Source: Lachnospiraceae bacterium (GTDB taxonomy: Bacteria > Bacillota > Clostridia > Lachnospirales > Lachnospiraceae). From it: DNA of 64,000 bases. The stretch is taken from positions 1-64,000 of the forward strand of contig CAJTIU010000004.1 of assembly GCA_910576335.1 (NCBI GenBank). The letters are read 5' to 3'. Under the pieces are notes generated by a model that saw nothing but the letters and a program-made list of their open reading frames with translations, was not told the DNA's origin and made no database searches. A program made the position numbers and the translations under genes. This document shows, piece after piece, positions 37,001 to 43,548 of this stretch (position 1 is its first letter; each line of letters starts with the position of its first letter).

Positions 37001-38577
37001 TAATAGGTGTTAAAATGGAAACAATTCTTAAAATATTCCGTCTGCAGCATGGCATCCTGCTCCATTGCGAAATATCCCGCTATCTCCGGTCTTTTATGGA
37101 TAAGGAAATCATCAGAGCATAAAACCCCTTTCTGAACCTCCACTGCCTTTTCTGCAAAGTCCAGGTTATCCAAAAAAGAGCCGGACAATGAATCCTCCCC
37201 GCTGCTGCGGTCATTATCCGGCTTTTCTGTTTCCTTATTCGATTGTGCCTCGCTGCTTAAAGGCTGTAAACCAGCTCCGTCAGTACGGTTTCCTCCGCCG
37301 AGTGCCGGATGCCGTTCATCTTCGCCACCCATTTCATCTGATCGGAGGCTTTCAGCGCCTCGTCCACTCCCTCGGCTTTCGCCATCTGCTCTGTCAGGAA
37401 GTCCATCCGCTCCTCCGCCTGCCTCTGTATCTCCAGACAGTGCGCTTTCAGCCTGCCTTCCATCAGAAGCCCGCTGTAAATCCCCCTCCGGTGTTCCTTC
37501 AGGTAATTCTTCCGCATCAGCCCGTACTTGGTCAGCGGCTCCTCCGGCTCGCTGTCCGGCGTCAGGTTGGGTATCAGGTAATCCCCGTTCTTCTCGTATG
37601 TCAGTTCCATGCGTAATGCCCTCCGTTTCTATGTGGTTGGTGTCTGAATCAATTTGTGGTTCGTTTTCGCTTTCACGCTTTAAAGCATTATAGCGTGCTT
37701 CTGGCTCATTTGCAAGCGTTTTTTCAGGATTTTTTTCAGCAGCGGCGGTCTGTACGCTGTCTACACGCTCCCTCGCCTTTTCTGCGGCTTTTTGCCGTGC
37801 CATCTGGCGGTCATAAGCCGCAACCGTCCTCCCGATCTCCATAAGGAGCGGCTTGCACATATCCGTGGTGGCATTGCCGATCACAGACAATGCTATTGTG
37901 GTGTTAAACTCACTGATATAGTCAAAATTCAGTTCGTCTTTCCAGAAGTCCATGTCAGCGCCGCACCGGGATAACAGGGTATAGGCGATGCTTGCGGACA
38001 GCGTTTCCCGAAGCCGCAGCCCCACGTTCAGCTCGTCAAGTTCCTCTAAGAAGCTGCCCTCCTTTGCGTAGGACATATCCTGCATCAGTTCCCCGTAATA
38101 ATCTTCCGCAATCCTCCCGGCGATCTCCATGAGCCTGCCCTCAAAGGAATTATTTTTATCGGTTGCCCCGTAGGTCTTTTCAAGCTGTGCCAGAACAGCG
38201 CCCTTGTGTTCCTCCCGCATTTCCCACAGGTACGGGTCTTTCCCGATCCGCCTTGCCTTATGCACGTCCGACACGTCAAAAACATATTTCAGTCTTGGAC
38301 GTTCGCTCTCCCGGTCAAAAAGGGCGATCCCCTTTGCCCCACGGTTTACCCAGCAGAACATTTTTTCATTCCAGGTTTCCATGAGGGCGCAGGCTGTGGC
38401 ATCCGGTCTTTGTGCGTAGATCAGCATCTGATCCTCAAACGGGTATCGGTACAGCCTTGCGGCAGTGGTCAGGTATTTCGTCCATTCCTCCCCGTTCTTT
38501 GACACCTGCCTTGCGGTTTCCCCGGCAAGCACGGAGATTTCATGGTATTTCTTAGAAACGTAATATTGTTCAGCCAT
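28045..38577 (-). CDS. 3,510-residue methylase/SNF2-helicase polyprotein (LtrC-like)
   Basis: Among the largest proteins of Tn1549-like ICEs. Order: an N-terminal ArdC-like part (residues 1-260); a charged linker; two LPD11-like domains (near 690 and 890: EFLKKEYGTTGKG, DFLKHEYGTGGSS); DUF3849 near 1030; two related basic-strand domains (near 1640 and 1760); an N6-adenine methylase fold near 2015 (GNVPFGQYK, DYFFAKTLDKVRPGG); and an SNF2/DEAD helicase with Walker A GAGKT near 2625, DESH near 2785 and QQEGRILRQGN near 3114. Presumably it processes or protects transferred DNA. Three palindrome copies lie in its linkers. The start at 38577 follows AAGGAGG; a GTG at 38583 is too close to it. Confidence 0.88.
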   Translation of the reverse strand: MAEQYYVSKKYHEISVLAGETARQVSKNGEEWTKYLTTAARLYRYPFEDQMLIYAQRPDATACALMETWNEKMFCWVNRGAKGIALFDRESERPRLKYVFDVSDVHKARRIGKDPYLWEMREEHKGAVLAQLEKTYGATDKNNSFEGRLMEIAGRIAEDYYGELMQDMSYAKEGSFLEELDELNVGLRLRETLSASIAYTLLSRCGADMDFWKDELNFDYISEFNTTIALSVIGNATTDMCKPLLMEIGRTVAAYDRQMARQKAAEKARERVDSVQTAAAEKNPEKTLANEPEARYNALKRESENEPQIDSDTNHIETEGITHGTDIREERGLPDTQPDAGQRAGGAADQVRADAEELPEGTPEGDLQRASDGRQAESALSGDTEAGGGADGLPDRADGESRGSGRGAESLRSDEMGGEDERHPALGGGNRTDGAGLQPLSSEAQSNKETEKPDNDRSSGEDSLSGSFLDNLDFAEKAVEVQKGVLCSDDFLIHKRPEIAGYFAMEQDAMLQTEYFKNCFHFNTYYGYEAAGIPVGFYANEDGIHINMTGKPGVENETLISWEDARFFVNSYMEDNVYLLPGEKAEQIDTNGMYQQLDLFSMFSEQVGGIAMKEAEDGIIPAEKAGPGQPKAALPQEQIDTILRSGGGRENSRKRIYAKYQQGKTPEEMAEFLKKEYGTTGKGFEFEGKQVAVWFDGQGMRVGKGTSAMENPALTMDWKEIEAQIRSQVENGSYMGANEAYLVDEVERGRIATFAAYFFYDGMGEMPEEIFEKVGNRSDAHARMVELLSSPEGIDLVTSHMDKALAQLESGEKKLRFRSVMSKEELRAELDNLLLQKKTFPVSDHVEVKKEDFITQDEIDHRLGRGSGFVHGSFRIYDYFMKGHDSKDAADFLKHEYGTGGSSHALAGADHSWEDHNFKGISLKKGDLSNPYADVLLPWKAVEKRIRKLIREDKYLSPKGKEAYAEYKEEQAQKELEQAQEKIERDTKVSCKDAIDRAIAENFDGHRLPKGTAEGVIREYGVERVSYVLANTVMHRSQEERISPENKEWAKSIEPYAMYESRGIVAASHPAVLNGFINQARRYIEREKALAAQIEAEREQTQEDVPEIAEGELEWHIIHEADDDNGQPAQWSAKLPNGEFLWIDKEVEGYALYDTHDTDASPVSVSETLDGAKESGEDYALESANAEEMEKTTVALESSEDFAEPAIGFYTHQYADGREGVRYRLVTTAEDGLLIPYPEHGRFFINRELAQEYIDNHADLIDVIPYDDMVFQSMQKQSRYKREQAQKKTSGHDVDPSAMQKDLKSGETISIDGQECVKVDEWNAGDNIYVVGNSVEDSDFFYASVNGKDFFDYDHKPYRDEVEDDYIDLEAMRDIDRHEAEVYSRFEGGAEPGFYYAISLTSDASADSYYISVMDGSTGEEIQSYRDSHGDMPTFGTVDEAVDYCHRNGIDFENAAEVDQWHTIEIERAKAVPDGQVQKDGTEKPLTADDIQNLVLTNREYFAGSRTTVYDFECDIRGEHDTLQYTLEYHDDGEGFTIHTEKDDIWERMPEPELERLEGILSREAVYFKYHEKIAGAESLEALKELEYEIMEDESPYFSAVSERVWNDFTRKEEMLSGKTQETSGHDVQKRDYRIGDRVYLDNKPYEITRTDDWNVEIMDRSLTNPPRRLESKESFEKLLRQDERNSHLFASEEKEPGRTGYTTETVEVYPGEKNNLPYDVVIEKLNFGEPEKDEPEKLKKEKPEPEKPDYKVGDTVTIEGTEFIIENISDREVQLRDPKLLYPIFRAESKENFERLLAEETGNALPEPDIRIPTKQAEPKIDKSGAVNFHITEDSPGMDGAKVGAGFSPKEKFRKNIEAIRTLEKIEGENRIATPEEQKILAQYVGWGGLADAFDQSKSAWAGEYQELKSLLSDAEYASARESTLNAHYTSPVIIRSIYEALEHMGFEKGNVLEPAMGIGNFFGMLPENMQESRLYGVELDGITGRIAKQLYPKANIKISGFEKTDYPNDFFDVAVGNVPFGQYKVADRQYDKNNFLIHDYFFAKTLDKVRPGGVVAFVTSKGTMDKKSPEVRKYLAQRAELLGAVRLPNTAFKENAGTEVTSDILFLKKRDRVMDLEPDWVHLSEDENGIAMNSYFAEHPEMIVGKMEMVSGPYGMESTCQPDTSRPFAEQLAEAISRIDGEIEEAELDGLDDGLSDQTIPADPEVKNYSYTLVEDKVYYRENSVMKPVDMKDSMLERIKGMVGIRDCTQELINVQLQEYPDTVIKEKQAELNRLYDDFSKKYGLINSQTNKRAFNQDSSYCLLCSLEKTDEEGKFVGKADMFTKRTIKKAEVVTSVDTATEALAVSLSEKAKVDLDYMAELSGKSVDRIKEELTGIIFQNPVTDKWETADEYLSGNVRDKLETAKTYAENHPEYAVNVQALTQVQPKELDASEIEVRIGATWVKPEYLEDFMRDTFETPQHLLDRNVMGIQFSGVTGQWNVKGKNADYGNSLVNMTYGTSRRNAYQILEDSLNLKDSRVYDTITEDGKEKRVLNKKETTLAAQKQDTIREAFKDWVFRDPDRRQDLVAKYNKLFNSTRPREYDGEHLKFPGMTPDIELKPHQKSAVAHVLYGDNTLLAHCVGAGKTFEMTAAAMESKRLGLCQKSLFVVPNHLTEQWASDFLRLYPGANILAATKKDFEPANRKKFCSRIATGDYDAVIIGHSQFEKIPLSMERQEAMIERQISEIELAIEQAKADNGERYTIKQMEKTRKSLEARLEKLNDTSRKDNVVTFEQLGVDRLFVDESHFYKNLFLYTKMRNVAGIAQTEAQKSSDMFAKCQYLDELTGGKGVTFATGTPISNSMTELYTNMRYLQYGTLQKLGLGHFDSWASSFGETQTAIELAPEGTGYRAKTRFAKFFNLPELIALFKESADIQTPDMLKLPVPEAEYENVVLKPSEYQQDMVSSLADRAEAVRNRLVEPYQDNMLKITNDGRKLALDQRLINDMLPDNETSKAATCVGKAFEIWEQTKEQKSTQLIFCDLSTPKGDGTFNVYEDIKNKLVEKGVPPEEIAFIHEANTELRKAELFGKVRSGQVRFLLGSTQKMGAGTNVQDRLIALHHLDVPWRPSDIEQQEGRILRQGNLNPKVKIFRYVTEGTFDSYSWQLIENKQKFIGQIMTSKSPVRSCEDVDEAALSYAEVKALATGNPYIKEKMDLDIQVSKLKLMKANHTSQKYRLEDNIAKHYPQQIAILKERIEGMEVDIQTAKANLPADKEQFLMKVGDKTYTDKKEAGAALVEMCKEMKTVNVPATVGEYAGFKMAVSFDSFNHKFVMNLKGQLSHNLEIGSDPLGNIARINHALESMPKQLSEAQTKLETVERQLETAKVEVTKPFVQEAELAEKLERLSALNALLNMDEKGDNALGMDDGPEEGNEGQETSGHDVQKSAQTEKTSERPETGERAANTPIPYPVENARHDYTIGSGGMRAAAAMADKPAQRASLKEKLAAYKAQASGADRADTEKAKRKEKTL
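28302..28326. repeat. 25-bp palindrome, copy 3 (3' end of the giant helicase gene)
   Basis: Perfect arms around a central C. Encodes TSGHDVQK in the C-terminal tail after the helicase and coiled-coil region. Confidence 0.9.
33687..33711. repeat. 25-bp palindrome, copy 4 (in the giant helicase gene)
   Basis: Arms match except the first base (GCTTCTGGACAT). Encodes TSGHDVQK immediately before a small repeated domain (YRIGDRVYL). Confidence 0.88.
34689..34713. repeat. 25-bp palindrome, copy 5, half degenerate
   Basis: The ATGTCCAGAAGT arm is intact; the other arm keeps only GACAT. The frame is kept: TSGHDV then DPSAMQK. It is apparently a decaying copy. Confidence 0.7.
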
Positions 38578-38588
38578 CCGCACCCTCC

Positions 38589-38936
38589 TTAATCATAAAA
38601 TCCGTTTTCCTCAATGCCCTTTTCCAGAATGGACGCTATCAACACATCCAGCTCCACGCCGTTTATCTCGCTGACCACGATCAGCTTCGCAAGGGTATTC
38701 TTTTCCACCGGAACCGAATACCGTTCCTCGTCCGGACACAGCTCACGCACACAGACACCGAGCGCATCCGCAATCTGGCAAAGCGTGCTTATATCCGCCT
38801 CCCGGATTCCCGCCATGATGTCCAGGAGCATATTCTCCCGGACACCGGAAAGCGCTGCCAGCCCCGGTATGCTCATATCCATCTCTTTCATTGCATTTAA
38901 AACCTTATCACCTGTGCTTAAAATCCCTGTTCCCAT
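38589..38936 (-). CDS. XRE-like small DNA-binding protein (115 aa)
   Basis: A 115-residue protein with a helix-turn-helix-like core (MSIPGLAALSGVRENMLLDIMAGIREADISTLCQIADALGVCVRELCP), typical of XRE domains in clostridial ICEs. The rest is a helical tail. It ends 12 bases before the giant helicase gene and starts after GGAGGGAGCGATA. It could regulate the backbone operon and is one candidate to read the dispersed palindromes. Confidence 0.75.
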   Translation of the reverse strand: MGTGILSTGDKVLNAMKEMDMSIPGLAALSGVRENMLLDIMAGIREADISTLCQIADALGVCVRELCPDEERYSVPVEKNTLAKLIVVSEINGVELDVLIASILEKGIEENGFYD

Positions 38937-38948
38937 TATCGCTCCCTC

Positions 38949-39248
38949 CTATTCCGTTTTGCTGCCGAAAGAAAATGCCGTGTTTTCTTTCGCCTTTGTA
39001 GCTGTAAACTTTGTTTTCACTTCCGCCACCTTTGACTCCAGAACGGAAAACATGGCTTCCACCTGTTCCTCTGTGTAGTCATAGGCCGATCTGTTGGAGA
39101 GGTTTTCAATCCGCCCGATTGCGTCAATCGCCTTATTGATACGGTACTCCCCAAGCCGGATAAATTTCTCCGCTTTCGTTTCCTCTGCCTTTCCCGCAGG
39201 CGTGTTTTCTGTTACGTTTTCCATAGCTTCACCCATATTTTCGCTCAT
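38949..39248 (-). CDS. Conserved small ICE protein of unknown function (99 aa)
   Basis: After an acidic N-terminus it carries KFIRLGEYRINKAIDAIGRIENLSNRSAYDYTEEQVEAMFSVLE, a pattern I recall from small proteins of Tn1549-type elements next to topB. Predicted all-helical and soluble. The ATG at 39248 was chosen because GGAGG lies eight bases ahead; the upstream ATG has only GGAAA. Function unknown. Confidence 0.7.
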   Translation of the reverse strand: MSENMGEAMENVTENTPAGKAEETKAEKFIRLGEYRINKAIDAIGRIENLSNRSAYDYTEEQVEAMFSVLESKVAEVKTKFTATKAKENTAFSFGSKTE

Positions 39249-39321
39249 ATCTTTTTCCTCCATTTTCCATATGGTTCAGGGCATACAGATTTTCCATATG
39301 CCCCGTGCTTAAAATACTTTT

Positions 39322-41421
39322 TTACTTTTTCTTTTTGGGAAATTCCAGCTTCACCTTATACTGCGAGCCTTTGATTTCTTTCCCGTCTTTGGTATAGGAA
39401 AAGTCCTCCACGCCCTCCGGTATCAGGTACGCATCATAGCTGCCCTTCTTCCCCTTCAAGTCTTTTACGAGGGTCTTTTTCCCGTCCAGCAGGCTTTTTA
39501 CCTGGCTGTCGGTAAGTGCCGCCCCCATTGCCCTGGACACGTTCATGCCGCATTTATTTTTACAGTAAGCGCCGAATTTCCCTTTTATCACATCGCCCCC
39601 GCACTTCGGGCATTTTCCAAGAGATTCCTGCGTGCCGCCCCCGAACATGGATTTCTGTTCGTCACTGATACTGTGGTAAGTCTGCACAAGCCCGTTTACC
39701 AGATCGGTAATCCCGTCCATAAACGCCTGCATAGGATATTCCCCCTTTGCCACAAGGGTAAGGGCATTTTCCCAATCAGCGGTAAGCTGTGGGGATTTCA
39801 CCACGTCAGGAAGCACGGTGATCAGCTTCACCCCGTCCTCCGTAGGGAGCATCTGCTTTTTCTCACGTTTTACGAAACCGTCCTTGACTAACTTCTCAAT
39901 CACGTCCGCCCGTGTAGCGGGTGTGCCAAGCCCTTTCCGTTCTACATCATCACCCATGTCCTCCGCCCCGGCACGTTCCATTGCCGACAATAAACTGTCC
40001 TCCGTAAAGTGCTTCGGCGGCTGCGTAAAATGCTCTGTTACGTTCGTCCGCACTCCCTCAAAAACCATCCCTTCCGAAAGCTCCGGCAGCTTCCTGTCCT
40101 CTTTTTCCTTATCTTCCGTGGTTTTATAAGAACGCTTCAGGGCAGCTTCAAAATCTTTCCACCCGTTCCTTATTACAGATTTCCCGGAAACAGAAAAAAC
40201 AGCGCCGCCACAGTCAAGCTCCGCCCTGACTGTTTCATACTCGTGTTTTTCCCCCGTGGCGCATAGCAGGCGGTTGGCGGCAAGGGAGAGGATTCTCATT
40301 TCCCCCTCCGGCACGGTGGCAAGGTCAGCCTTTGCAATCTCCATTGTGGGAATGATTGCGTGGTGGTCTGTCACTTTTTTGCTGTCCATTACCCTCCGGA
40401 CATCCGGCTCTGCCCCGGACGGTTCTTCAAAGAGGATTGCCTTATAGACCGCCCCAATCACATTTCTTGCAGTATCCTCCATATCGTCCGATAAATACTG
40501 GCTGTCCGTCCGGGGATAGGTGACCAGCTTTTTCTCATAAAGGCTCTGCGTATATTCTAAGGTCTGCTTTGCTGTAAATCCAAATATGCGGTTCGCATCC
40601 CTCTGTAACGTAGTCAGGTCATAGAGCTTCGGCGGCTGTACGGTTTTCTTCTCTTTTGTGACAGATACAACCGTGGCGGTTTTTCCTTCACTGGCTGCAG
40701 CAATGCTTTCCGCCTGTACCTTTTCAGCTATCTTCTCTGTTGCCGCATCCATGCCGCCCGCCAAGATATGCGCCGTATAATACGGCTCTTTCCTAAAATT
40801 CCTGATCTTTTCCTCACGCTCCACCAGCATGGCCAGCGTTGGTGTCTGCACCCTGCCGACCTTTAGCACCTTGCCGCCATACAGGACGGTAAAGAGCCTT
40901 GTGCCGTTCAACCCCACAAGCCAGTCCGCCCTCTGCCTACACAGTGCGGAGTGGTAGAGGTTATCATAATCGCTTCCCGGCTGCAGGTTCGCAAATCCCT
41001 CACGGATTGCGCTTTCCTCCATAGAGGAAATCCAGAGCCGCTTTATGGGCTTCCTGCACCCTGCCTGGTCATACACAAGGCGGAAGATCAGTTCCCCCTC
41101 CCGCCCTGCGTCCGTGGCCTCCACAACTGTGTCAACCCTGTCATTGTGCATCAGGTTTTTCAGCACCTTGTACTGCGCCGCCGTGCCGCTTTTTACTTCC
41201 GTCTGCCACTGTTCCGGTATCATGGGCAGGCACTCATAATTCCACTTTTTCCATGCGTCAGAATAGGCATCCGGCTGCGCAAGCTCCACCAAATGCCCGA
41301 TGCACCACGAAACGAGATAGCCGTTCCCCTCCATGTACCCGTCTTTCCTCTCACCAGCGCCGATCACACGGGCAATCGACTGTGCCACGCTGGGCTTTTC
41401 CGTTACCACCAAAACTGCCAT
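39322..41421 (-). CDS. topB: DNA topoisomerase III (type IA)
   Basis: A 699-residue type IA topoisomerase. It has a TOPRIM domain at the start (VLVVTEKPSVAQSIARVIGA; DAGREGELIFR near 105), the active-site tyrosine in KLVTYPRTDSQYLS (about residue 307), and a C-terminal zinc ribbon (CPKCGGDVIKGKFGAYCKNKCG). It relaxes or decatenates single-stranded regions during transfer or replication of the element. Its start overlaps the stop of the DUF4366 gene, and AAGGAGG precedes it. This copy is a standard component of Tn1549-like ICEs. Confidence 0.93.
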   Translation of the reverse strand: MAVLVVTEKPSVAQSIARVIGAGERKDGYMEGNGYLVSWCIGHLVELAQPDAYSDAWKKWNYECLPMIPEQWQTEVKSGTAAQYKVLKNLMHNDRVDTVVEATDAGREGELIFRLVYDQAGCRKPIKRLWISSMEESAIREGFANLQPGSDYDNLYHSALCRQRADWLVGLNGTRLFTVLYGGKVLKVGRVQTPTLAMLVEREEKIRNFRKEPYYTAHILAGGMDAATEKIAEKVQAESIAAASEGKTATVVSVTKEKKTVQPPKLYDLTTLQRDANRIFGFTAKQTLEYTQSLYEKKLVTYPRTDSQYLSDDMEDTARNVIGAVYKAILFEEPSGAEPDVRRVMDSKKVTDHHAIIPTMEIAKADLATVPEGEMRILSLAANRLLCATGEKHEYETVRAELDCGGAVFSVSGKSVIRNGWKDFEAALKRSYKTTEDKEKEDRKLPELSEGMVFEGVRTNVTEHFTQPPKHFTEDSLLSAMERAGAEDMGDDVERKGLGTPATRADVIEKLVKDGFVKREKKQMLPTEDGVKLITVLPDVVKSPQLTADWENALTLVAKGEYPMQAFMDGITDLVNGLVQTYHSISDEQKSMFGGGTQESLGKCPKCGGDVIKGKFGAYCKNKCGMNVSRAMGAALTDSQVKSLLDGKKTLVKDLKGKKGSYDAYLIPEGVEDFSYTKDGKEIKGSQYKVKLEFPKKKK

Positions 41422-43118
41422 TATTCATCCTCCTTATCTTCAAAAAAATCATCCCCGGAACCGTCCTCCGGTTCTTCATCTTCGTTTTCTAATTCCTCCT
41501 CATCTTCCTCGTCCTCATCTTCGTCCTCGATGAAATCCTCTTTCTTTTTGCGGACGACTTTGAAATAATAAGCGCCGCCGATAAAAGCTATGGCAAGTGC
41601 GCCCATGAGGATATAGGAAATGAGAGGGTTCGGCTCTGCCTTTTCCTCCGGCTCCGGTTCCTCCGTGTTTTCGGTATCTTCCGCATTTTCCGTTTCTCCG
41701 GCATTTTCCTCTGCCTGTTCGGTGTCCTCCGGCTGTTCCCTGTTATTGTTGGGCAGTGCGCCTTCCTCCGTGGGGATTGCCGATTCCAACGCTGCGGAAT
41801 TTTTCGGCAGGGTTTCGCTGTTGCCGGAAGCTGCGTTCAAGAGGTCATTTTCCGTGATCTCCGTAAGGAAGTACACCATTTCTTCCTCCCCGTCACGGTC
41901 AATGATAAGGTAAAAAACCTTATCCGATGCGGTCTGTATCGTGTAAAATTCTTTTCCCTGCTCAGACGGTTCTTTTTCTTTCTCCCCGCTTTTCTCCTTT
42001 TCCTCCGCCTCCGCAGCGTCAGCTTCTGCCATCGCCTGCTTTTTCTGCTCCGCAAGGCTGTTTCCGGAAACCGTGTTCCCCTCACTGTCCGTTTTGGTAT
42101 GCTCCGTGACCGTGCCGGTGGCGTTCCCCGGCTTGGTAGCTTCGGCACTCACCGGGAGCTGCTTCGCCGGGTTCTCATCACTCTCATCGGCAGGGTCTTT
42201 ATAATATGGGTTTTTGGTCTTGTAGACTTCCGACATATTCCCGGCATTGTCCATAGCGGAAATGGTAAAATACTCATAGCCTGCGTCAAACTGCTGTAAG
42301 CGGATATTTAATGTGCCGTTTGTCAGCTCCGTAAACTCATACCCGTTCACATAGACCGCCTTTGCGCCGGAATCCGTGTCATGCACCTGGACGCTTAACA
42401 GCCCGTCGCTGACCGCCGCATTAAGCGTGGGCTTCGTGGTGTCAAAACACCGGACAGCCCTGCTCCGCTCGTATGTATTGCCCTTCTGGTCTGTGGCCTG
42501 CACATAGACCGTGCAGTTCTCCGAGATCTCCAGCTTCTTATCTTCCGTCACGTCCGTCCAGCTCCCATTCTGCCCGACTTTCGCCTGAATCTTTGCCAGT
42601 TCAAAGTTCCCCGTATGTGCCGTGTCGGACACGGAAAATGTCACCGCTGCTTTCTCGTTGTACCACCCGCCTGGACTGTTGATATGGATTACTACATTCG
42701 GTGTCTTATACTTACAATCCTTATAATCGGCGGCGCATACCGCACAGTTTTTGTCAGAATCATAAGCGCTGCATTTTTTCTCACAGGTACATTCCGGCTC
42801 CGGCACTTCATTTCCCGAAACAGTTCCTCCCTCTGTTTCCCCCTCTGTGCCGCTTTCTGTTTCACTTCCGGCGTTGCTGTCCGTTGCCTGCCCCGGTGTA
42901 TCCTTCCCCTCTGTTTCTGATGTTTCCTGATCTGCGGCGCTTTCCTCCGCCTTTCCCTCTGTTCCTTCCTCCGTGCCGCTTTCCACGGTTTCCTCCGCCC
43001 TTGCGTCAATGGCGTTGTCCCCGTTCATGGAAAACGCCAAGACGGGCATACAGAATAATACTGCGGATAACATGAGCGATAACACCGCCCTATAACGTAA
43101 CTTCATTTTTCTGTTCAT
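41421..43118 (-). CDS. DUF4366 / CD1107-like surface protein
   Basis: A 565-residue cell-surface protein. An N-terminal signal peptide (about 1-31, LSLMLSAVLFCMPVLA) is followed by a low-complexity Glu/Thr/Gly region, a Cys-rich patch (CTCEKKCSAYDSDKNCAVC) and an Ig-like repeat. After another disordered stretch come one transmembrane helix near 510 (ISYILMGALAIAFIGGAYYF) and a highly acidic cytoplasmic tail. It lies between DUF4315 and topB as in related ICEs. A role in mating contact is plausible but unproven. Confidence 0.85.
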   Translation of the reverse strand: MNRKMKLRYRAVLSLMLSAVLFCMPVLAFSMNGDNAIDARAEETVESGTEEGTEGKAEESAADQETSETEGKDTPGQATDSNAGSETESGTEGETEGGTVSGNEVPEPECTCEKKCSAYDSDKNCAVCAADYKDCKYKTPNVVIHINSPGGWYNEKAAVTFSVSDTAHTGNFELAKIQAKVGQNGSWTDVTEDKKLEISENCTVYVQATDQKGNTYERSRAVRCFDTTKPTLNAAVSDGLLSVQVHDTDSGAKAVYVNGYEFTELTNGTLNIRLQQFDAGYEYFTISAMDNAGNMSEVYKTKNPYYKDPADESDENPAKQLPVSAEATKPGNATGTVTEHTKTDSEGNTVSGNSLAEQKKQAMAEADAAEAEEKEKSGEKEKEPSEQGKEFYTIQTASDKVFYLIIDRDGEEEMVYFLTEITENDLLNAASGNSETLPKNSAALESAIPTEEGALPNNNREQPEDTEQAEENAGETENAEDTENTEEPEPEEKAEPNPLISYILMGALAIAFIGGAYYFKVVRKKKEDFIEDEDEDEEDEEELENEDEEPEDGSGDDFFEDKEDE

Positions 43119-43386
43119 GGCTTCCTGCCTCCCTTTCTGTCTGCTGCTCTCGTTGTAACTGTTCCTCCTGCTCTTTCTTCCGGAGCAGGCTTAAAATTTC
43201 TTCCTCGCTGACTTTATTCAGCAAGATCAGGTGTTCCAGAGAGATTTTATTCTTCTCAATGAATTTCATCTTCTCCGCATCCTCTGCCATCTGTAACTGG
43301 CCCTCCAAATCTTTCTGCTTCTCCTGCAATTCCGCAAGCTGCTTCCGGACTTTGGAAAGCTCCTTTACAATCCGTTCCTTTGTCAC
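43090..43386 (-). CDS. DUF4315 family protein (98 aa)
   Basis: A 98-residue coiled-coil protein (ELSKVRKQLAELQEKQKDLEGQLQMAE) with a C-terminal DUF4315 signature (EHLILLNKVSEEEILSLLRKKEQ). It is a hallmark gene between the wall hydrolase and the DUF4366 protein in these ICEs. It overlaps the DUF4366 gene by 29 bases. Function unknown. Confidence 0.85.
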   Translation of the reverse strand: MTKERIVKELSKVRKQLAELQEKQKDLEGQLQMAEDAEKMKFIEKNKISLEHLILLNKVSEEEILSLLRKKEQEEQLQREQQTEREAGSHEQKNEVTL

Positions 43387-43548
43387 ATTTGCTCTCCTTT
43401 CCGCACTGAAAAAAGTGCTTTTTTAATGCCTTAAAAAAATCTTACATTTTAGCCGCTTTTGTGCTAAAATAATTAGACAGAAGAAAATCTTGAATCTTGA
43501 AATTTCACTCTCATATTGTCAAACTTCATTATCATCAGACATTATCTT
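43387..43548 (-). promoter_or_regulatory. Intergenic region with possible internal promoter and hairpins
   Basis: On the minus strand there is a TTGACA (near 43514-43519). Downstream lie a TTTTAGC/GCTAAAA hairpin followed by a T-run (near 43432-43467) and GCACT/AGTGC just before the DUF4315 ribosome binding site. It may hold an internal promoter and an attenuator between the hydrolase and the DUF4315 operon part. Confidence 0.35.
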
